Shown here piece by piece: positions 6,459 through 10,547 of a stretch of 10,547 nucleotides of DNA. The number at the start of each line of letters is the position of its first letter. Position 1 is the first letter of the stretch. The stretch is from Prevotellaceae bacterium. GTDB lineage: Bacteria; Bacteroidota; Bacteroidia; Bacteroidales; UBA932. Both the position numbers and the translations under genes were made by a program. The stretch is from positions 1-10,547 of the forward strand of contig JAIRMK010000075.1 in NCBI GenBank assembly GCA_031258755.1. Direction: 5' to 3'. The notes beneath the pieces are model-generated. The model searched no databases and was not told the origin of the DNA. It saw only the letters and a program-made list of their open reading frames with translations.

Positions 6459-7868
6459 ATGACGAACTTAAACAAATTAATCGTATCTGTTGCAGCCATT
6501 CTTGTCGCAATATCGGCAGGCGCGCAATCGAGCCATCAGTTTTCGATAAACGCAGGCGGCGGTTTATCAACGCTCAAATACGAACCTGTCGAAGGTGAAA
6601 ACAAAACAGGCTTCGGCGGAACGCTCGGACTGGATTATACCTTGTTTTTTAACCCAAAATGGGGAATAAGTACAGGTTTGGGCGTCGCGCTGTTCAATGC
6701 CAAATACGAATTGCCGAGCCTCCGTGAAGTGAATTTGACAGCGTTTGATGACTTTCAATGTATAGCCATAACAACCGGTTACAGCGAAAAGCAGCAGGCA
6801 GCCTTACTCACTGTTCCACTGATGCTGCGCTTTGAAAGCGGTAAATTTTATGCGGCGGCAGGCGCAAAAATCGGTATTCCTGTCAAAGCTACAAACAAAA
6901 ACAAGCTTAACGAATTTCAATTGAGGGGTTATTACCCATCCGACGACTGGTATGACGACGACCCCGAAAGTGGCTTCGGCACACTCGATGGATTTGACGG
7001 TAAAGGCGACTTAAAGTTAAAAACAGCATTTTTCGCATCTGTCGAAGCCGGTATAAAATGGGGAAAACTCTACACGGGAATATACTTCGACTATGGTTTC
7101 AATAACAGTAATAAAACCCAGCCACAGCGCCAAAAATTAATTCCCTATACTCCTCTTGAATTTGTTAACGACGAATATATTCCTCCCAAGATGCCCAGCA
7201 CGGTGAACAGCGTCCTGACAGCGTCTATCGACAACAAACGAATTGTTGACAAGGTAACGCCGCTGGCAGCAGGTATAAAAATCGCTTTTGTGATTCATCG
7301 TTCAAAGCCAAAAGTAAAAACAGTTGAGCCTGTTGAAACACAACCTGCCTTTGATGCACAGGCCGAAGCTGAACGCCAGCGACTGGCAGAGGAAGATGCA
7401 AGGCGCAAAGCCGAACTGCGAGAGGCGGAAGAACGCCGCAGAGCCGAAGAGGCACGTAAACTCGAAGAACGCCGCAAAGCCGAAGAAGCGCGTAAACTCG
7501 AACAACAGCGACAGTACGACGCCGACATGGCTATCCTCGTCGAACCTGTTGGAGGATTTGCGATAAACAGTGTAATATTTACGGATTTGATGAAAACCGA
7601 GCTCGACAAAAAAGCCGAAATACTGGTTCGCTATCCCAACATGAATATACAGATAGAAGGACACGCTTGCGATATGGGCAACAACGCCGTTAATATGAAA
7701 TTAGGACTGCGCCGAGCCGATGCCGTAAAAGAATACTTTGTCGCAAAAGGTATTGCTGCAAACAGAATAACAACCGCAAGCAAAGGCAAAACCGAACCGA
7801 TAGCGCCGAATACAAACGAAGAAAATCGCAGGAAAAACAGGAGAATTCAGATAAAAAATGATAATTGA
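6459..7868 (+). CDS. Outer-membrane beta-barrel / OmpA-like peptidoglycan-binding protein
   Basis: The product has 469 residues. A signal peptide ends near SAGAQ (about residue 23). Residues about 25-280 alternate polar and hydrophobic strands with many glycines and aromatics, as in the eight-stranded PorT/OmpA-type barrels of Bacteroidota. A highly charged helical linker spans about 297-355 and includes two 12-residue repeats, EERRRAEEARKL (324-335) and its near copy (336-347). The OmpA-like domain fills about 360-469. It has the core I-E-G-H402-A-C-D405, then N412, L415 and R419-A, and ends N-R-R-I-Q-I. D405 and R419 correspond to the residues that hold diaminopimelate in this family. The expected role is to tether the outer membrane to peptidoglycan. 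It has its own promoter, lies beside a regulator gene, and is followed 24 bp later by a lipoprotein gene that is probably co-transcribed. The long linker could span the periplasm. The domain calls are secure; the exact barrel subfamily is not. Confidence 0.92.
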   Translation: MTNLNKLIVSVAAILVAISAGAQSSHQFSINAGGGLSTLKYEPVEGENKTGFGGTLGLDYTLFFNPKWGISTGLGVALFNAKYELPSLREVNLTAFDDFQCIAITTGYSEKQQAALLTVPLMLRFESGKFYAAAGAKIGIPVKATNKNKLNEFQLRGYYPSDDWYDDDPESGFGTLDGFDGKGDLKLKTAFFASVEAGIKWGKLYTGIYFDYGFNNSNKTQPQRQKLIPYTPLEFVNDEYIPPKMPSTVNSVLTASIDNKRIVDKVTPLAAGIKIAFVIHRSKPKVKTVEPVETQPAFDAQAEAERQRLAEEDARRKAELREAEERRRAEEARKLEERRKAEEARKLEQQRQYDADMAILVEPVGGFAINSVIFTDLMKTELDKKAEILVRYPNMNIQIEGHACDMGNNAVNMKLGLRRADAVKEYFVAKGIAANRITTASKGKTEPIAPNTNEENRRKNRRIQIKNDN

Positions 7869-7892
7869 TAATTAAAATAATAATCACAAACA

Positions 7893-9179
7893 ATGAAAAT
7901 GACAAAACAATTAAAATTCATGGCCAATATGCTGCTGGTGGCAGCATTTGCCGCAATGGCTGCCTCGTGCAGCAAGGATGACCCCGCGCCTGTGGAAGTT
8001 ACAGGCGTAACTGTTGACCCGCCAACGCTTACACTCACGCTGCGCGAAACGGCCACACTTACGGCAACGATAACCCCCGACGATGCCGCCGACAAAACCC
8101 TCACATGGACAAGCAGCGCGCCGGCGGTGGCAAGTGTAGCGGATGGAGTGGTCACCGCCCTTACTGTAGGCTCGACTACCATTATCGCCGCCGCCGCCAA
8201 CGGCAAAACCGCCGCCTGCGAGGTAACCGTGCAACCGCCCGCTGTGTATGTGGCAGGAAGAGAAGAGAACGAGAACGGCATAGCGGTAGCCAAAGTATGG
8301 AAAAACGGCGTGGCTACGGCGCTTACCAGTGGCGCAAACAATGCGGAGGCCTATTCCGTTTTTGTATCGGGCAGCGATGTGTATGCAGCGGGAGGAGAAC
8401 AGGGCGCGAACCGCATAGTTGTAGCCAAAATATGGAAAAACGGCGCGGCTACGGCGCTTACCGATGGCGCAAATGAGGCGGTCGCCTATTCTGTTTTTGT
8501 ATCGGGCGACGATGTATATGTAGCAGGATACGAGCTCAACGCGAACAATCTTGTAGCCAAAGTATGGAAAAACGGCGTGGCTACGGCGCTTACCGACGGC
8601 GCAAAAATGGCTGCGGTGCTTTCCGTTTATGTGTCGGGCGACGATGTGTATGCAGCAGGAATAGAAGAGAACGCGAACGGCAGCTATGTAGCCAAAGTAT
8701 GGAAAAACGGCGTGGCTACGGCGCTTACCGATGGCGCAAACCTTGCCTATGCCAATTCCGTTTTTGTATCGGGCAGCGATGTGTATGTAGCAGGATACGA
8801 GCGGAACGCGAACAACTGGTATGTAGCCAAAATATGGAAAAACGGCGCGGCTACGGCGCTTACCGATGACGCAAATGATGCATACGCCAATTCCGTTTTT
8901 GTATCGGGCAGCGATGTGTATGTAGCAGGATATGAAGTGAACGCGTCCTACTACTATGTAGCCAAAGTCTGGAAAAACGGCGCAGCTACCGCGCTTACCG
9001 ACGGCACAAAAGATGCATACGCCAATTCCGTTTTTGTATCGGGCAGCGATGTGTATGTAGCAGGATATGAAGTGAACGAGCACAACTGGTATGTAGCCAA
9101 AATATGGAAAAACGGCGCGGCTACGGCGCTTACCGACGGCACAAACGATGCTTGGGCGTTTTCCGTTTTTGTGAAATAG
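7893..9179 (+). CDS. Lipoprotein with Big_2 domain and seven-repeat beta-propeller
   Basis: The 428-residue product has a lipoprotein signal ending in MAASC26-SKDD, so Cys26 is the expected lipidated residue. The acidic residues just after the cysteine resemble Bacteroidota surface-export signals. Residues about 36-114 form a bacterial Ig-like (Big_2) domain with the typical pattern V-T-x-D-P-P-T-L-T-L, L-T-W-T-S-S and A-x-V-x-D-G-V-V-T-A. From residue 118 to the end there are seven units of 45 residues (unit three has 44). Each contains VYVAGYE, VAKVWKNG, ATALTDG and SVFVSG. Seven short beta-rich units suggest a complete seven-bladed propeller, probably a surface-exposed binding module. The last unit ends SVFVK with no further domain. 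ATG 7893 is the first codon of a good lipoprotein signal. The gene follows the OmpA-like gene by 24 bp with no visible promoter of its own, so the two likely form one operon. The binding partner is unknown. Confidence 0.88.
   Translation: MKMTKQLKFMANMLLVAAFAAMAASCSKDDPAPVEVTGVTVDPPTLTLTLRETATLTATITPDDAADKTLTWTSSAPAVASVADGVVTALTVGSTTIIAAAANGKTAACEVTVQPPAVYVAGREENENGIAVAKVWKNGVATALTSGANNAEAYSVFVSGSDVYAAGGEQGANRIVVAKIWKNGAATALTDGANEAVAYSVFVSGDDVYVAGYELNANNLVAKVWKNGVATALTDGAKMAAVLSVYVSGDDVYAAGIEENANGSYVAKVWKNGVATALTDGANLAYANSVFVSGSDVYVAGYERNANNWYVAKIWKNGAATALTDDANDAYANSVFVSGSDVYVAGYEVNASYYYVAKVWKNGAATALTDGTKDAYANSVFVSGSDVYVAGYEVNEHNWYVAKIWKNGAATALTDGTNDAWAFSVFVK
8244..9176 (+). repeat. Seven tandem 135-bp coding repeats
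   Basis: Repeat units start at 8244, 8379, 8514, 8646, 8781, 8916 and 9051. The period is 135 bp, except that the third unit is 132 bp. Long identical stretches recur at DNA level, notably the blocks coding for W-K-N-G-x-A-T-A-L-T-D and for S-V-F-V-S-G-S-D-V-Y. Variation is concentrated in the codons after AGYE and after ALTDG. This level of similarity implies recent duplication or ongoing gene conversion. Confidence 0.9.
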
Positions 9180-9194
9180 AAGCGGTAATCGGAG

Positions 9195-9216
9195 TTAAAT
9201 CCCCGCCCTGGCCTGA
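9195..9216. repeat. TTAAATCCCCG element, copy 2
   Basis: TTAAATCCCCG at 9195-9205, followed by CCCTGGCCTGAA, matches 4220-4241 over 22 bases with three mismatches. In both places the element sits between genes and directly next to a long inverted repeat. Confidence 0.5.
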
Positions 9217-9256
9217 ACTTGGAGGCCAATGCACATTGTGCGCTGGCCTCCAAGTT
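9216..9256 (+). terminator. Long hairpin closing the OmpA/lipoprotein unit
   Basis: AACTTGGAGGCCA at 9216-9228 pairs perfectly over 13 bp with 9244-9256. After one mismatch and a G-U pair, the inner GCAC/GTGC stem continues around an ATT loop. It lies 36 bp after the lipoprotein stop and is followed by GTTAAATTCTGTTAAATT, a weak T-rich tail. The most likely role is transcription termination or 3' end protection. Confidence 0.65.
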
Positions 9257-9300
9257 GTTAAATTCTGTTAAATTGTAAGCGTTATGAGTGATGAATTATG

Positions 9301-9337
9301 AATTATAAACAATTAAACAACTCAACAATTAAACAAC
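9301..9337 (+). repeat. A/T-rich TTAAACAA-type leader repeat, copy 2
   Basis: The stretch is built of aattaaacaac-like words (with one ctcaac variant) and closely resembles the sequence at 85-120 before the MORN-protein gene. Here it lies just upstream of the fabG promoter. Both copies are preceded by atgaatta-type words, so the shared block may be somewhat longer. Confidence 0.55.
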
Positions 9338-9350
9338 CCTGTTGGGTAAA

Positions 9351-9382
9351 TTTGCAAAAAACGTAGAAATATCGTATTTTTG
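9351..9382 (+). promoter_or_regulatory. Bacteroidota-type promoter for fabG
   Basis: TTTG at 9351-9354 followed after 20 nt by TATTTTTG at 9375-9382 fits the phylum consensus. Transcription should begin near 9389, about 20 nt before ATG 9410. The -7 element overlaps an in-frame TTG at 9380, which argues against that codon as a start. Confidence 0.78.
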
Positions 9383-9409
9383 TTCGTTCATTTAATTAAA
9401 AGCATACTC

Positions 9410-10159
9410 ATGGAGAAACTATTAGAAGGAAAGGTAGCTATTGTGACGGGCGCTGCCCGCGGTATCGGGAAAGCGGTGGCGCTGCGCTTCGCACAGGAGG
9501 GCTGTAATATCGCTTTTACCGATTTGGCCTACGACGAAAATGCGCAGCAAACCGAAAAGGAAATTGCCGCACTGGGCGTGAAGGCGAAAGCCTATGCATC
9601 CAATGCCGCCAAGTTTGACGATACCCATAAGGTGGTGGAAGAAATTCTGAAGGATTTCGGCCGGATTGACATACTGGTTAACAATGCCGGGATTACGCGC
9701 GACGGCTTGATGATGCGCATGAGCGAAGAACAATGGGACATCGTGATTAATATCAACCTGAAATCGGCCTTTAACTTCACGCATGCGGTTATTCCCATTA
9801 TGATGCGTCAGCGCTCGGGAAGCATCGTGAACATGAGTTCGGTGGTGGGCGTGTCGGGAAATGCGGCGCAAGCCAACTATTCTGCGTCCAAAGCCGGGTT
9901 GATAGGATTAACGAAATCAACCGCCAAGGAAATGGGCTCGCGCGGTATTCGCGCCAATGCCATTGCGCCGGGCTTTATTATTACCGATATGACGCACCAG
10001 CTGTCGGATGAAGTGCGGGAAAAATGGATGGAAACCATTCCCTTGCGTCGCGGAGGAACGCCCGAAGATGTGGCCAACGTGGCGCTATTCCTTGCGTCGG
10101 GCTTGTCGTCGTATGTATCCGGACAAGTAATTACCGTGTGCGGCGGTATGAATATGTGA
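9410..10159 (+). CDS. fabG: 3-oxoacyl-[acyl-carrier-protein] reductase FabG
   Basis: The 249-residue cytoplasmic enzyme reduces 3-oxoacyl-ACP to 3-hydroxyacyl-ACP with NADPH in type II fatty-acid synthesis. It is a classical short-chain dehydrogenase: the cofactor-binding T13-G-A-A-R-G-I-G20, N91-N-A-G94, and the catalytic set N116, S144, Y157 and K161 (Y-S-A-S-K) are all present. The ending SSYVSGQVI...GGMNM is typical of FabG, and the length matches the family. The upstream in-frame TTG at 9380 would add ten residues but lies in the promoter, so ATG 9410 is preferred. One oddity is V-C244-G-G near the C-terminus, where Bacteroidota FabG and most of the family have V-D-G-G. It has its own promoter, and its stop overlaps the start of the next lipoprotein gene by one base. 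Neighbouring genes are not fatty-acid genes, so its identity rests on sequence alone. Confidence 0.96.
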   Translation: MEKLLEGKVAIVTGAARGIGKAVALRFAQEGCNIAFTDLAYDENAQQTEKEIAALGVKAKAYASNAAKFDDTHKVVEEILKDFGRIDILVNNAGITRDGLMMRMSEEQWDIVININLKSAFNFTHAVIPIMMRQRSGSIVNMSSVVGVSGNAAQANYSASKAGLIGLTKSTAKEMGSRGIRANAIAPGFIITDMTHQLSDEVREKWMETIPLRRGGTPEDVANVALFLASGLSSYVSGQVITVCGGMNM

Positions 10160-10547
10160 TGAAACGAGTACCTTATATATGGTTTCTTTTTCTTGCGGTT
10201 TTCATGACCTCATGCGGCACTGCCGTGCGGTTGGTGCAAATAGAGACGCTGAGTCCGGCAAAAGACCCGGTGCAATATGCCGATAACACATTTGCCATAT
10301 TCAATGCGTTGCACGTGGCCCATGAAGAGGCGGATGGCAGGGTAACATACGCCACCGACAGTGTGATGGTGAACCTGCTTGCCGAGGGCGCAAAAGAAGC
10401 ATTGGAAAAATCGCCGCTCTTTGACGATTATGATATTCCCATATTTAACCTGACCCTGTTCTGTGATGACACGTGTCCCGAATTGTATGATACGGCTTAT
10501 ATGGCAAGTCTGGCAGAGCAATCGCAAGCCACCTTGCTGCTGATTAT
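10159..10547 (+). CDS. Lipoprotein of unknown function, 3' end outside the window
   Basis: ATG 10159 overlaps the fabG stop (TGATG, one shared base) and opens a frame that is still open after 129 codons at the window edge. The start MKRVPYIWFLFLAVFMTSC is a lipoprotein signal with lipobox M-T-S-C19 followed by GTA, so Cys19 should be lipidated. The visible remainder is mixed alpha/beta with no catalytic motif I can name; it includes A-K-E-A-L-E-K-S-P-L-F-D and a pair of cysteines in F-C-D-D-T-C. Layout and opening resemble the DUF6340-type lipoproteins of Bacteroidota, but that assignment is tentative without the full sequence. The overlap with fabG implies translational coupling in one transcript. 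Confidence 0.82.
   Translation, partial: MKRVPYIWFLFLAVFMTSCGTAVRLVQIETLSPAKDPVQYADNTFAIFNALHVAHEEADGRVTYATDSVMVNLLAEGAKEALEKSPLFDDYDIPIFNLTLFCDDTCPELYDTAYMASLAEQSQATLLLI

Noticed and set aside
6392..6598. 68-codon + strand frame overlapping the start of the OmpA-like gene
   Set aside because: It covers the promoter and the signal-peptide region in another frame and shows no coding features.
7324..7664. Arg/Ser-rich frames on both strands over the charged linker of the OmpA-like protein
   Set aside because: They are by-products of the GAA/CGC-rich coiled-coil linker codons.
8105..8869. Arg/Gly-rich + strand frames (8105-8476, 8564-8869) overlapping the propeller gene
   Set aside because: They are out-of-frame readings of the same repeat, with repeated MEKRRGYGAYR strings, and have no independent start context.
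7911..9083. 390-codon open frame on the - strand across the propeller gene, and shorter ones at 7847-8341 and 8954-9253
   Set aside because: They are antisense to a well-supported lipoprotein gene. The long open frame arises because the 135-bp repeat lacks stops in that phase in every copy; the product has no signal or known motif.
129..9179. Type IX secretion C-terminal sorting domains on the exported proteins
   Set aside because: None of the four exported proteins ends in a recognisable sorting domain; the propeller lipoprotein ends right after its last repeat.
9380..9409. TTG 9380 as an upstream start of fabG
   Set aside because: It lies within the -7 promoter element and upstream of the predicted transcript start; FabG proteins normally begin close to the ATG-encoded MEKLLEGK.
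1..10547. tRNA, rRNA, insertion sequence, integrase or attachment site
   Set aside because: I saw no cloverleaf-like segment, no rRNA-like sequence, and no transposase or integrase motifs on either strand.

Overview
The window reads as chromosomal DNA of a member of the Bacteroidota, most likely the order Bacteroidales. Three intergenic regions carry the phylum's promoter form, TTTG then 19-20 nt then TAnnTTTG. No start codon has a convincing Shine-Dalgarno sequence. The FabG protein and the neighbouring envelope families (membrane-anchored TPR/AraC regulator, beta-barrel/OmpA protein, Big_2 lipoprotein) are typical of this group. All seven genes are on the + strand.

Layout. Positions 1-128 hold two small tandem hairpins and an A/T-rich TTAAACAA-type leader. 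Two closely spaced genes follow (129-2174 and 2188-4137). The first encodes a secreted protein with a C-terminal MORN-repeat array. The second encodes a secreted, otherwise unrecognised protein whose centre carries the calcium-loop and His-Asp signatures of secreted phospholipase A2. This pair is the most novel-looking part of the window. A 346-bp spacer (4138-4483) follows, with three hairpins, a promoter, and a terminator-like stem just downstream of that promoter that could be an attenuator or a very short RNA gene.

Next come a signal-peptide/TPR/transmembrane/AraC-type regulator (4484-6334), a perfect 34-bp palindrome with a promoter, and a likely two-gene unit: a beta-barrel/OmpA-like envelope protein (6459-7868) and a lipoprotein with a Big_2 domain plus seven near-identical 45-residue repeats that look like a seven-bladed propeller (7893-9179). 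A long terminator hairpin closes that unit. A second copy of the TTAAACAA leader and a promoter then precede fabG (9410-10159). A lipoprotein gene starting at 10159 overlaps the fabG stop by one base and runs off the window.

How the genes may work together. Every product except FabG appears to be exported or membrane-anchored, so the region is mainly an envelope and secretion block. The regulator is next to the palindrome and promoter of the OmpA-like gene and may control it. The MORN/PLA2-like pair may be a lipid-directed secreted cassette. Both links are inference from position and motifs.
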